DNA of 22,872 bases from positions 1 to 22,872 of the IMG/VR virus record IMGVR_UViG_3300047546_001429; one strand, written 5' to 3'. Both the position numbers and the translations under genes were made by a program. The notes beneath the pieces were generated by a model that saw only the letters and a list, made by a program, of their open reading frames with translations, did not search any database and had not been told where the DNA came from. Positions 1 to 4,994 of this stretch are shown one piece after another. The number at the start of each line of letters is the position of its first letter. Position 1 is the first letter of the stretch. The stretch comes from a virus.

Positions 1-184
1 TAGTATTAAATTCATCTGCTACTAATCTACTAAAGCGATACTTTTTAATGAATTCAATATGTTCATCAGTTAATTCGAATCTATCAAAATTATCCGTTCC
101 TATTACTATATTTGGTAAATCAGAATAATAATGTAATCCTTGTCCCCAAGTCATCGAACTTCCAGCGAATGCAATTGATTTCAT
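1..184 (-). CDS. SGNH-hydrolase-like protein, N-terminal part only (cut by window edge)
   Basis: An open frame starts with ATG at 184 and runs off the left edge, so about 61 N-terminal residues are visible. Residues 4-15 read IAFAGSSMTWGQ, which resembles block I of SGNH/GDSL hydrolases (consensus GDSxTWG), with Ser in place of the usual Asp next to the first catalytic Ser. It starts 4 bases after the stop of the next gene upstream, which begins with a similar motif, so the two are probably co-transcribed. No Shine-Dalgarno sequence is visible. The family assignment rests on one motif only; the other catalytic blocks lie outside the window and the substrate cannot be inferred. Confidence 0.6.
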   Translation of the reverse strand, partial: MKSIAFAGSSMTWGQGLHYYSDLPNIVIGTDNFDRFELTDEHIEFIKKYRFSRLVADEFNT

Positions 185-188
185 ATTA

Positions 189-1268
189 TTAGATTACTTT
201 TTTGAGACTTCTTTTATATTGTTCATCCGTAAGTGGTTTCATTCCGTTAAACATATCCCAATTTAAAATAATTTCTTCTGTAAATTTTTTATAATTACAA
301 CTACTAACATGTCCTGTTGGACCTATTTTATTATTTAATAATGCATCTATTGTATTTTTTTGAGAACCAAAATCTTCAAACTCCATCCAAATAGGATTGA
401 ATGTATCATCGGTACTTTCAATTTGATTTCGTATTGTCCATTCAAATACACCACCATATTTATGTAATCCTTCTTCTGCAAAAAACCAGCAATATTTGTC
501 CCAATCTATTGAATCATATAAATATTTTGCATATGGATACGCATCATGTCTATATTCTTTGTCCTCCCATGTATTTATAATTTCCTTTTCTACAAATAAT
601 TTATTAATCATATCATATCCATCTTTCCAATTATATGGCATTAATCCATAATCATATTTTAAAGAAAATGAATTATGCATAAAAAAAGTTTTCAATTGTA
701 TTGCATGCTTTTCACAGAAATTTATCAAATAATCGAAATATTCTAACCATTCAAAATAACGGCTTTCATCATTATAGACCGTTTCATAATATTTTTGATT
801 ATAGTCATACACCCTACCTTTACCCAATCTTTCTATTGGGGAATATTTCATATTTGGAACTGCTATATTTAGCCAATATCCATTTTCACCTGCTGTTGTT
901 TTATTTGTATTATAATCATTAACATATTCTATGTGCTCTTTAAAATCAATTTTTTGAACTAATTCTTTAGAAATTAAATGAGAACGTCTGAAATAAGATG
1001 ACCATTGTACAATGACAGCTATTTCTGCCGGGTTTACACCTTCTTTAATTAATTGTTTAACTTTAAAAATAATAGAACGAACAATTAATGAATTGTTGTT
1101 TCCAGGATTACCCATATTAAAAACTTTTATATCAGGAAACTTTTTTTGTAACCAATGTGGGTAATAATGAAATCTATCAGGTTCGTTTAAAAATACGTCA
1201 TCTGTTCTATGTACGTTTACTCTTGTAGCTGATGTGAAAGAACATCCGGATGTAACTAAATATTTCAT
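189..1268 (-). CDS. SGNH-hydrolase-like protein (359 aa)
   Basis: The protein begins MKYLVTSGCSFTSA. The GCSFT motif at residues 8-12 is the block I variant often found in uncharacterised phage and marine-bacterial relatives of SGNH/GDSL hydrolases, where Ser would be the nucleophile. A later GNPGNNNS (about residues 53-60) fits the Gly/Asn oxyanion-hole blocks. The rest is rich in Tyr, Trp and Asp and includes HKYGG near residue 268, a possible site of the catalytic His, though I cannot align it. There is no signal peptide or membrane segment. It lies directly downstream of the long-armed tRNA-like gene and 4 bases before another SGNH-like gene. The family call is moderate. The reaction (esterase, deacetylase or another) is unknown. 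Confidence 0.6.
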   Translation of the reverse strand: MKYLVTSGCSFTSATRVNVHRTDDVFLNEPDRFHYYPHWLQKKFPDIKVFNMGNPGNNNSLIVRSIIFKVKQLIKEGVNPAEIAVIVQWSSYFRRSHLISKELVQKIDFKEHIEYVNDYNTNKTTAGENGYWLNIAVPNMKYSPIERLGKGRVYDYNQKYYETVYNDESRYFEWLEYFDYLINFCEKHAIQLKTFFMHNSFSLKYDYGLMPYNWKDGYDMINKLFVEKEIINTWEDKEYRHDAYPYAKYLYDSIDWDKYCWFFAEEGLHKYGGVFEWTIRNQIESTDDTFNPIWMEFEDFGSQKNTIDALLNNKIGPTGHVSSCNYKKFTEEIILNWDMFNGMKPLTDEQYKRSLKKVI

Positions 1269-1293
1269 TTGTGTTTATTATAAATATATAATG

Positions 1294-1443
1294 CTGTAAG
1301 GGAAGGATTCGAACCATTCATACGGAGATTCGGAAAGTAACACAATCGCTAGCTAGCTGGTGGTCAACCCCATATTACTTTTCTATTTCTTAATCCGTGT
1401 CCACGAGACGAGTGGATGTGTCTGCCAATTTCACCACCTTACA
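1294..1443 (-). tRNA. tRNA-like gene with a giant variable arm (about 150 nt), identity unclear
   Basis: The ends pair perfectly over 7 bp (TGTAAGG with CCTTACA). The D arm (GTGAAATTGGCAGACAC) is of the leucine type, and the T arm contains TTCGAAT, although its stem needs a bulged base. The anticodon arm TCCAC/GTGGA closes the loop TCGTCTC, which would give GUC with C instead of the nearly universal U33. About 80 nt separate the anticodon arm from the T stem. They fold as a long hairpin: plus-strand 1392-1398 pairs with 1322-1330 around a 2-nt bulge, and 1375-1381 pairs with 1334-1340. It could be a class II tRNA with an overgrown arm, a tRNA with an insertion, or a tRNA-derived non-decoding RNA. 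Its 5' end overlaps the stop of the next gene by 5 bases. Confidence 0.6.
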
Positions 1444-1645
1444 ATTTTTGGTCTTTTTTAATGTCAAAAGTTGAATTAAAATATATTCGGATTTGATCGC
1501 TTCTGTAATGTCTAACTATACCACCATCACATAATACTACACACCAAACATCATTTTCAAATGTACCACTATCAGTAACATATATAGCGTAACCATCTTT
1601 GTTATCTTCTACGACTACCGGTATTGGTTTTTTAAATTCTAACAT
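1439..1645 (-). CDS. small conserved phage-type protein of unknown function (68 aa)
   Basis: A 68-residue soluble protein beginning MLEFKKPIPVVVED. The central segment, from KDGYAIYV through DSGTFENDVW to VVLCDGGIVRHY, alternates hydrophobic and polar residues and looks like a small beta-rich fold. It resembles small hypothetical proteins of T4-like and marine phages from memory, but I cannot name a family. It sits between tRNA-Ser(UGA) and the long-armed tRNA-like gene, and its stop codon overlaps the 5' end of the latter by 5 bases, so the two must share a transcript that is cut during tRNA processing. There is no Shine-Dalgarno sequence. Its function is unknown. Confidence 0.7.
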   Translation of the reverse strand: MLEFKKPIPVVVEDNKDGYAIYVTDSGTFENDVWCVVLCDGGIVRHYRSDQIRIYFNSTFDIKKDQKL

Positions 1646-1658
1646 TATAAATTCCTTG

Positions 1659-1746
1659 CGGAAGCTCAGGGATTCGAACCCCGGAATCGCTCATCACGAT
1701 TGCTTGTTTTCAAGACAAGTCCGTTCAACCACTCTGGCAAGCTTCC
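1659..1746 (-). tRNA. tRNA-Ser(UGA)
   Basis: Acceptor GGAAGCT pairs with AGCTTCC. The anticodon stem CTTGT/ACAAG closes the loop CTTGAAA, giving UGA. A long variable arm, typical of serine tRNAs, and a TTCGAAT T loop are present. No CCA is encoded. It reads UCN codons, preferentially UCA. Confidence 0.95.
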
Positions 1747-1752
1747 TTTATA

Positions 1753-2025
1753 TTAAAAAACTTTTTCTTTACCACTCATTCCATCCAAACTATTTTCAGT
1801 ATCGGATTGTCTTCTTCTTGCTTCTTCTGCTTCTCTATATACTCTCATCCATGTTAAGAATATATCTACCGGTGCCAATGCCCAACACATAATTAACATA
1901 GCCAATGTGTCCATACCAGGTGTAATTCCCAATCCACCTGTTTTAACATCTCTGTTCCATTTTTTGAATGACATATATAAACAATATACCAAACAAATTA
2001 AATAATAAGTACCAAAAAATCCCAT
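1753..2025 (-). CDS. small membrane protein of unknown function (90 aa)
   Basis: Two hydrophobic segments are visible: residues about 2-20 (GFFGTYYLICLVYCLYMSF) and about 38-62 (MDTLAMLIMCWALAPVDIFLTW). They are joined by a polar loop containing KKWNRDVKTGG and followed by a charged tail rich in Glu, Arg and Lys (EAEEARRRQSD). This suggests a two-pass inner-membrane protein with a cytoplasmic C-terminus. It lies between tRNA-Met/Ile2(CAU) upstream and tRNA-Ser(UGA) downstream. I do not recognise a family. A phage inner-membrane protein here could concern superinfection or lysis control, but nothing in the sequence shows it. Confidence 0.65.
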   Translation of the reverse strand: MGFFGTYYLICLVYCLYMSFKKWNRDVKTGGLGITPGMDTLAMLIMCWALAPVDIFLTWMRVYREAEEARRRQSDTENSLDGMSGKEKVF

Positions 2026-2056
2026 AATTTTAAATTTTATAGTTGTTAATAAATAG

Positions 2057-2130
2057 TGGACCCACCTGGATTTGAACCAGAGACCTACTGATTATGAGTC
2101 AGTTGCTCTAACCAACTGAGCTATAGGTCC
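2057..2130 (-). tRNA. tRNA with CAU anticodon: elongator Met or Ile2 (lysidine type)
   Basis: Acceptor GGACCTA pairs with TGGGTCC. The anticodon stem ACTGA/TCAGT closes the loop CTCATAA, so the gene-encoded anticodon is CAU. The pairs C4-G69 and C5-G68 in the acceptor are shared with E. coli tRNA-Ile2 and not with elongator tRNA-Met, so a TilS-modified Ile2 reading AUA is a real alternative. There is no C1:A72 mismatch, so it is not the initiator. Confidence 0.93.
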
Positions 2131-2209
2131 GTATCATTGCTATAAACGATATTTGGTTTTATCATTTATATTAACGATAATAAGTTTTGTAATGGCTGTA
2201 CGGTTTGTA

Positions 2210-2287
2210 TCAAATCCACTCCTTTATACGAGCTTCAGTTGTTTCCATTTCATACTTAGCGTCTGTTCCGTCATTCTTACGAATCAT
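2210..2287 (-). CDS. possible 25-aa small open reading frame between two tRNAs
   Basis: In the 164-base spacer between tRNA-Ala and the CAU tRNA, ATG at 2287 opens a frame of 25 codons ending with TGA at 2210-2212. The product begins MIRKNDGTDAKYEMETTEAR and is charged and protein-like. It has no clear ribosome-binding site and no recognisable relative. It could equally be chance in spacer RNA. Confidence 0.25.
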   Translation of the reverse strand: MIRKNDGTDAKYEMETTEARIKEWI

Positions 2288-2294
2288 TACAAAG

Positions 2295-2368
2295 TGGAGA
2301 AGAAGGGAGTCGAACCCATGACCCTTAGAATGCAAATCTAATGCTCTAGCCAACTGAGCTACTTCCCC
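2295..2368 (-). tRNA. tRNA-Ala(UGC)
   Basis: Acceptor GGGGAAG pairs with CTTCTCC (one G-U). The anticodon stem TTAGA/TCTAA closes the loop TTTGCAT, giving UGC. The T loop is TTCGACT. No CCA is encoded. I see no G3-U70 pair; the single acceptor G-U is at that region's third position (G3 with U), which is the classical alanine identity element. Confidence 0.95.
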
Positions 2369-2381
2369 ATTATACTTAACG

Positions 2382-2468
2382 TGCCCCAGACCGGAATCGA
2401 ACCGGTACTCACATTTACGGTGAACAAGATTTTAAGTCTTGCGCGTCTACCTATTTCGCCACCAGGGC
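2382..2468 (-). tRNA. tRNA-Leu(UAA)
   Basis: Acceptor GCCCTGG pairs with CTGGGGC. The anticodon stem CAAGA/TCTTG closes CTTAAAA, giving UAA. It has a leucine-type D arm and a long variable arm. It lies 21 bases downstream of a Bacteroidota-type promoter and is the first RNA of that transcript. Confidence 0.95.
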
Positions 2469-2488
2469 TGCTTATCAAATAACTATTA

Positions 2489-2520
2489 CAAATATACGAA
2501 AGTTATTCTAAACTTCCAAA
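2489..2520 (-). promoter_or_regulatory. Bacteroidota-type promoter upstream of tRNA-Leu(UAA)
   Basis: On the minus strand TTTG (2520-2517) is followed after exactly 20 bases by TATATTTG (2496-2489). This matches the -33 TTTG / -7 TAnnTTTG consensus known for Bacteroides and Flavobacterium. Transcription would start near 2484, just before the tRNA. The block TTTGGAAGTTT and the CG before the -7 box are shared with the SSB promoter. Confidence 0.8.
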
Positions 2521-2528
2521 TATTATGT

Positions 2529-2600
2529 TGGGAAAACAGGATTCGAACCTGCGACCCCTTGGTCCCAAACCAAGTACGCTACCGGACTGCGCTATTTCCC
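2529..2600 (-). tRNA. tRNA-Pro(UGG)
   Basis: Acceptor GGGAAAT pairs with the 3' strand TTTTCCC (one weak pair). The anticodon stem CTTGG/CCAAG closes TTTGGGA, giving UGG. The T arm contains TTCGAAT. No CCA is encoded. Confidence 0.93.
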
Positions 2601-2606
2601 AATTTG

Positions 2607-2678
2607 TAGACTCACGTGGAATCGAACCACGAATAGTTGCTTAGAAGGCGACTGTTATATCCATTTAACTATGAGTCC
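2607..2678 (-). tRNA. tRNA-Arg(UCU)
   Basis: Acceptor GGACTCA pairs with TGAGTCT. The anticodon stem GTCGC/GCAAC (one C-A mismatch) closes CTTCTAA, giving UCU, which reads AGA and AGG, the favoured Arg codons of A+T-rich genes. The T arm is GTGG-TTCGATT-CCAC. Confidence 0.93.
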
Positions 2679-2682
2679 AAAT

Positions 2683-2843
2683 AGTTGTTCCAACCTGCAG
2701 GGTTTTCTTAACATCTCTTTCTCTACAACGTCTGAATTTAATCACATTTGTAGTCCGAATGTTGCTTATGGGAGCTACCCTAGCATCTATGTTACTCTAT
2801 GTTCCTTACCTTGTAACTAGGTGTGTTAAGTTTTAGAACAACT
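2683..2843 (-). ncRNA. candidate structured RNA between tRNA-Asp and tRNA-Arg (about 160 nt)
   Basis: The gene-free spacer is closed by a perfect 8-bp helix (2683-2690 with 2836-2843) and an inner 7-bp helix (2707-2713 with 2824-2830). Inside are hairpins 2723-2728/2748-2753 (6 bp), 2770-2772/2778-2780 and 2791-2795/2813-2817 (5 bp). That is a multi-branched fold with nested stems rather than scattered inverted repeats. It has no tRNA arms, no credible open frame and no family I recognise. It would be released by 5' and 3' processing of the flanking tRNAs. Confidence 0.55.
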
Positions 2844-2845
2844 TG

Positions 2846-2919
2846 CGGAGTGGACGGGACTCGAACCCGCGACCTCTGCCGTGACAGGGCAGCATTCTAA
2901 CCAACTGAACTACCACTCC
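2846..2919 (-). tRNA. tRNA-Asp(GUC)
   Basis: Acceptor GGAGTGG pairs perfectly with CCACTCC. The anticodon stem CTGCC/GGCAG closes CTGTCAC, giving GUC. Discriminator G73 is the expected aspartate identity base. The T loop is TTCGAGT. Confidence 0.96.
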
Positions 2920-2923
2920 ATTG

Positions 2924-2997
2924 AGCTTCCTGTCAGAATCGAACTGACGACCTAATCATTACAAATGACTTGCTCTGGCCTGCTGAGCTAAGGAAGC
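2924..2997 (-). tRNA. tRNA-Thr(UGU)
   Basis: Acceptor GCTTCCT pairs with AGGAAGC. The anticodon stem AGTCA/TGATT closes TTTGTAA, giving UGU. The T loop is TTCGATT. Confidence 0.95.
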
Positions 2998-2999
2998 GT

Positions 3000-3178
3000 A
3001 ATGTAGGGAATGTTTAAGTATCGTTAAAGAGTACCATAACTTTACCCTACATATAGGAAAGTAGAAGATGGTCGCGTGGACGACTACTTTTACGATTGGC
3101 ATTACTCTGGCTATCCAACTCCAATAACCCAACGTATAGCCACGTTAACGGATTATCTTTCCCCAATCAACCTATTTG
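3000..3178 (-). ncRNA. candidate structured RNA with possible pseudoknot, between tRNA-Glu and tRNA-Thr
   Basis: The 181-base spacer has several helices: 3001-3008 with 3045-3052 (ATGTAGGG/CCCTACAT, 8 bp), 3109-3114 with 3136-3141 (GGCTAT/ATAGCC, 6 bp), and a GTCG/CGAC hairpin at 3071-3084 extended by GTA/TAC. CCAAT at 3121-3125, inside the loop of the GGCTAT helix, can pair with ATTGG at 3095-3099, which would make an H-type pseudoknot. No convincing coding frame is present. It is similar in size and setting to the structured spacer at 2683-2843, but I see no obvious sequence match. Confidence 0.5.
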
Positions 3179-3251
3179 TACTCCCAACGGGATTCGAACC
3201 CGTGCTACATCCGTGAAAGGGATGTGACCTAAACCACTAGTCGATAGGAGC
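3179..3251 (-). tRNA. tRNA-Glu(UUC)
   Basis: Acceptor GCTCCTA pairs with TGGGAGT (with G-U pairs). The anticodon stem CATCC/GGATG closes CTTTCAC, giving UUC. The T arm is ACGGG-TTCGAAT-CCCGT. It starts about 11 bases after the -7 box of its own promoter. Confidence 0.95.
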
Positions 3252-3261
3252 GGTTATTATT

Positions 3262-3293
3262 CAAATATACGAAAAAATTTCCATATAGTCAAA
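3262..3293 (-). promoter_or_regulatory. Bacteroidota-type promoter upstream of tRNA-Glu
   Basis: On the minus strand TTTG (3293-3290), 20 bases, then TATATTTG (3269-3262). It has the same spacing and -7 box as the promoters at 2489 and 17478. It would start transcription a few bases before tRNA-Glu, so it serves the Glu, structured RNA, Thr, Asp, structured RNA, Arg and Pro segment. Confidence 0.8.
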
Positions 3294-3353
3294 AAATTGC
3301 CCTCAAAAAAATTTTACAGACTACCCCAAATAATGAAAAAAGTACAGGAAAAC

Positions 3354-3809
3354 TCATATTTTCACTAAATGGTCAGCTGCGTAAGTTGCAATAGGTCCTA
3401 AAGTTTTGTATCTAACTCTATAACCCATTCCTTCCACTAAACCTACCGCTTGTCTTAAAACTTCGTTAGATTTGAATTTAGGGTCTGGATTTATATCAAT
3501 GTCAATCCACTTCACTTCAGGAATACCTGCATTTTTCATAAATTCAGCAGTTTCAACTGCATACCAAACTTCATTAAGTAATCTGATATTTCTAGTTGCT
3601 TCTCTTTTTGTTTTCCACCGATTATATAAAACATGTGCACCTTTTCCTTTATCATAAATTGCTACTACAATAGCATATATAGTTTTATCTGAAAAGTTTT
3701 GTGAATCACATCCAATTAATATCTCTGCATTTGGTTTTGTTTCTAACCACTCTTTTACATATTCAACTAAATCTACTTCTTTACTATCATATAGCCTTTT
3801 ATATTTCAT
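3354..3809 (-). CDS. DUF458 (YkuK-like) predicted RNase H-fold nuclease (151 aa)
   Basis: The protein matches the DUF458/YkuK family, predicted from fold comparisons to be RNase-H-like. Residues 31-38 read ILIGCDSQ, the first strand with its acidic residue. A long strand pair follows (TIYAIVVAIYDKGKGAHVLY). WIDIDINPDP (about 101-110) supplies further acidic residues. The C-terminal VGLVEGMGYRVRYKTLGP and final AADHLV resemble the family's end, where an Asp completes the site. Family members are about 150-170 residues, so it appears complete. It lies inside the tRNA array, between tRNA-Leu(UAG) and tRNA-Glu. This invites a role in RNA metabolism, which is inference only; no substrate is established. 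Confidence 0.75.
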   Translation of the reverse strand: MKYKRLYDSKEVDLVEYVKEWLETKPNAEILIGCDSQNFSDKTIYAIVVAIYDKGKGAHVLYNRWKTKREATRNIRLLNEVWYAVETAEFMKNAGIPEVKWIDIDINPDPKFKSNEVLRQAVGLVEGMGYRVRYKTLGPIATYAADHLVKI

Positions 3810-3828
3810 ATTCTTTATTTTAGTTTTG

Positions 3829-3903
3829 TACCCGTAGAAAGACTCGAACTTTCAATTGGATGGCTTCTAAGACCATTGCGTATGCCAATTCCGCCATACG
3901 GGC
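3829..3903 (-). tRNA. tRNA-Leu(UAG) with a short variable loop
   Basis: Acceptor GCCCGTA pairs with TACGGGT. The D arm GCGGAATTGGCATACGC is of the leucine type. The anticodon stem ATGGT/GCCAT closes CTTAGAA, giving UAG. Only about 6 bases (CCAATT) separate the anticodon and T stems, whereas leucine tRNAs normally carry a long arm. The T arm GAAAG-TTCGAGT-CTTTC is sound. Confidence 0.9.
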
Positions 3904-3910
3904 ATTTTTG

Positions 3911-3995
3911 CGGAAGGAGTGAGATTCGAACTCACGGACCTTTAACAGTCGGCAGTTTAGTAAACTGCTGGTTTAAACCCCTCACCCATCCTTCC
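3911..3995 (-). tRNA. tRNA-Ser with encoded anticodon ACU
   Basis: Acceptor GGAAGGA pairs with TCCTTCC. A serine-type long variable arm is present, with discriminator G. The anticodon stem GCAGT/ACTGC closes TTACTAA, so positions 34-36 are ACU rather than the normal GCU for AGU/AGC. The rest of the molecule looks intact. A34 is rare in bacteria outside tRNA-Arg(ACG). Confidence 0.9.
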
Positions 3996-4001
3996 GTTTT
4001 G

Positions 4002-4072
4002 TGTGACCGGAGAGAATCGAACTCTCACATAAAGTGCCACAAACTTTCGCCCTACCATTAGGCTACGGTCAC
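4002..4072 (-). tRNA. tRNA-His(GUG)
   Basis: Acceptor GTGACCG pairs with CGGTCAC. The anticodon stem AAAGT/ACTTT closes TTGTGGC, giving GUG. The base before the acceptor (4073 on the minus strand) is G, supplying the G-1 needed by histidyl-tRNA synthetase. Confidence 0.95.
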
Positions 4073-4079
4073 CATATTG

Positions 4080-4150
4080 AGGCGAGTACAGGATTCGAAC
4101 CTGTGTAAAAGCTTTTGCAGAGCTCCATATAGCCACTCTACCAACTCGCC
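4080..4150 (-). tRNA. tRNA-Cys(GCA)
   Basis: Acceptor GGCGAGT pairs with ACTCGCC. The anticodon stem GAGCT/AGCTT closes CTGCAAA, giving GCA. Discriminator U73 is the expected cysteine identity base. Confidence 0.95.
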
Positions 4151-4158
4151 TTATTATG

Positions 4159-4231
4159 TAGCCCCATTAGGATTCGAACCCAAAATTCAACGTCCGTAGC
4201 GTTGCGTGATAATCCATTTCACCATAGAGCC
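4159..4231 (-). tRNA. tRNA-Arg(ACG)
   Basis: Acceptor GGCTCTA pairs with TGGGGCT through several G-U pairs. The anticodon stem CAACG/CGTTG closes CTACGGA, giving ACG, the usual TadA substrate whose inosine reads CGN codons. The T arm is TTGGG-TTCGAAT-CCTAA with weaker pairing. Confidence 0.92.
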
Positions 4232-4236
4232 AATTG

Positions 4237-4307
4237 CACGGGTAGAAAGATTCGAACTCTCATCAAAGGTTTTGGAGACCCGTATGCTACCATTGCACCA
4301 TACCCGT
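4237..4307 (-). tRNA. tRNA-Trp(CCA)
   Basis: Acceptor ACGGGTA pairs perfectly with TACCCGT. The loop CTCCAAA gives anticodon CCA. Discriminator G73 is as expected for tryptophan. The outer anticodon-stem pair is mismatched. Confidence 0.94.
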
Positions 4308-4312
4308 TTATG

Positions 4313-4386
4313 TTGGAATAGAAAGACTCGAACTTTCAACCCCCGCCGTATCAGAGCGGTGCTCTAACCAATTGAGCTATATTCCA
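4313..4386 (-). tRNA. tRNA-Ile(GAU)
   Basis: Acceptor TGGAATA pairs with TATTCCA. The anticodon stem CCGCT/GGCGG closes CTGATAC, giving GAU. It reads AUU and AUC. Confidence 0.95.
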
Positions 4387-4391
4387 ATATG

Positions 4392-4464
4392 TGATTCCGC
4401 TGCGGCTCGAACGCAGGACTCCTACATTAAAAGTGTAGTGCTCTACCAACTGAGCTACGAAATC
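4392..4464 (-). tRNA. tRNA-Lys(UUU)
   Basis: Acceptor GATTTCG pairs with CGGAATC. The anticodon stem CTACA/TGTAG closes CTTTTAA, giving UUU. The T loop is TTCGAGC. Confidence 0.95.
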
Positions 4465-4470
4465 ATACTG

Positions 4471-4543
4471 CGGAAATAAGTAGACTTGAACTACTGACAC
4501 CTGCATCTTCAGTGCAGTGCTCTACCAACTGAGCTATATTTCC
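4471..4543 (-). tRNA. tRNA-Phe(GAA)
   Basis: Acceptor GGAAATA pairs with TATTTCC. The anticodon stem CTGCA/TGCAG closes CTGAAGA, giving GAA. The discriminator is G, whereas bacterial tRNA-Phe usually has A73. Confidence 0.94.
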
Positions 4544-4547
4544 AATG

Positions 4548-4619
4548 TTGGCTCTCAGGGATTCGAACCCCAACTATCTGGACCAAAACCAGATGTACTA
4601 ACCGTTATACTAAAAGCCA
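4548..4619 (-). tRNA. tRNA-Gln(UUG)
   Basis: Acceptor TGGCTTT pairs with AGAGCCA. The anticodon stem TCTGG/CCAGA closes TTTTGGT, giving UUG. The T loop is TTCGAAT. Confidence 0.95.
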
Positions 4620-4629
4620 ATTTGAGCAG

Positions 4630-4701
4630 AGCAGGTGAGAGGAATCGAACCTCCGTCTCCTACTTGGAAGGAAGGAGTAATAGCCATTATACGACACCTG
4701 C
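4630..4701 (-). tRNA. tRNA-Gly(UCC)
   Basis: Acceptor GCAGGTG pairs perfectly with CACCTGC. The loop CTTCCAA gives UCC. The anticodon stem CCTTC/GTAGG has one T-T mismatch. Discriminator U73 fits bacterial glycine tRNA. Confidence 0.94.
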
Positions 4702-4709
4702 ATTTTTTG

Positions 4710-4790
4710 TTGGGGTAGACGGACTCGAACCGCCGAACTCGATGAGAGAGGATTTACAGTCCCCCGCAATTGCCACTATGCGATACCCCA
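4710..4790 (-). tRNA. tRNA-Tyr(GUA)
   Basis: Acceptor TGGGGTA pairs with TACCCCA. The anticodon stem GGGGA/TCCTC closes CTGTAAA, giving GUA. A long variable arm makes it class II, as in bacterial tRNA-Tyr. Confidence 0.95.
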
Positions 4791-4795
4791 ATATG

Positions 4796-4871
4796 TAGAA
4801 GATAAGAGATTCGAACTCCTGACCCTTTGGATGTAAACCAAATGCTCTAACACCATCTGAGCTAATCTTCT
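4796..4871 (-). tRNA. tRNA-Val(UAC)
   Basis: Acceptor AGAAGAT pairs with ATCTTCT. The anticodon stem TTTGG/CCAAA closes TTTACAT, giving UAC. Discriminator A. Confidence 0.95.
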
Positions 4872-4876
4872 ATATG

Positions 4877-4950
4877 CGCTCTCTTTTGGACTTGAACCAA
4901 AGACCCTCTGATTAACAGTCAGATGCTCTAACCAACTGAGCTAAGAGAGC
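4877..4950 (-). tRNA. tRNA-Asn(GUU), first tRNA after the terminator
   Basis: Acceptor GCTCTCT pairs with AGAGAGC. The anticodon stem TCTGA/TCAGA closes CTGTTAA, giving GUU. Its 5' end lies only 9 bases after the U-run of the terminator at 4959-4994. No promoter is visible between them, so the array from here on may depend on read-through or on a promoter I cannot see. Confidence 0.95.
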
Positions 4951-4958
4951 GTAAAATG

Positions 4959-4994
4959 AAAAAACCCCTAACTGATTTTATTCGGTTAGAGGTT
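4959..4994 (-). terminator. intrinsic terminator of the 6550-4959 transcript
   Basis: On the minus strand a 10-bp stem (4994-4985 with 4972-4963, one G-U) with a 12-base loop is followed at once by six T residues (4964-4959). It points toward the tRNA array. The plus strand lacks a T-run after the stem, so it works in the minus direction. Confidence 0.8.

Noticed and set aside
2683-2843. Hidden tRNA or tRNA intron in the spacer
   Set aside because: Both flanking tRNAs are complete, and the spacer has no TTCGA-type T loop or D arm.
3876-4798. Plus-strand open frames of 61-93 codons across the tRNA array
   Set aside because: They run antisense through intact tRNA genes and their peptides are translations of tRNA arms (repeats of the T-loop in reverse). 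No promoter or neighbouring gene is on that strand.
1294-4950. CRISPR array suggested by repeated blocks such as TTCGAAC and CAACTGAGCTA
   Set aside because: The repeats are the T loops and D arms of distinct tRNAs at tRNA spacing, with different complete cloverleaves between them. No cas gene is present.
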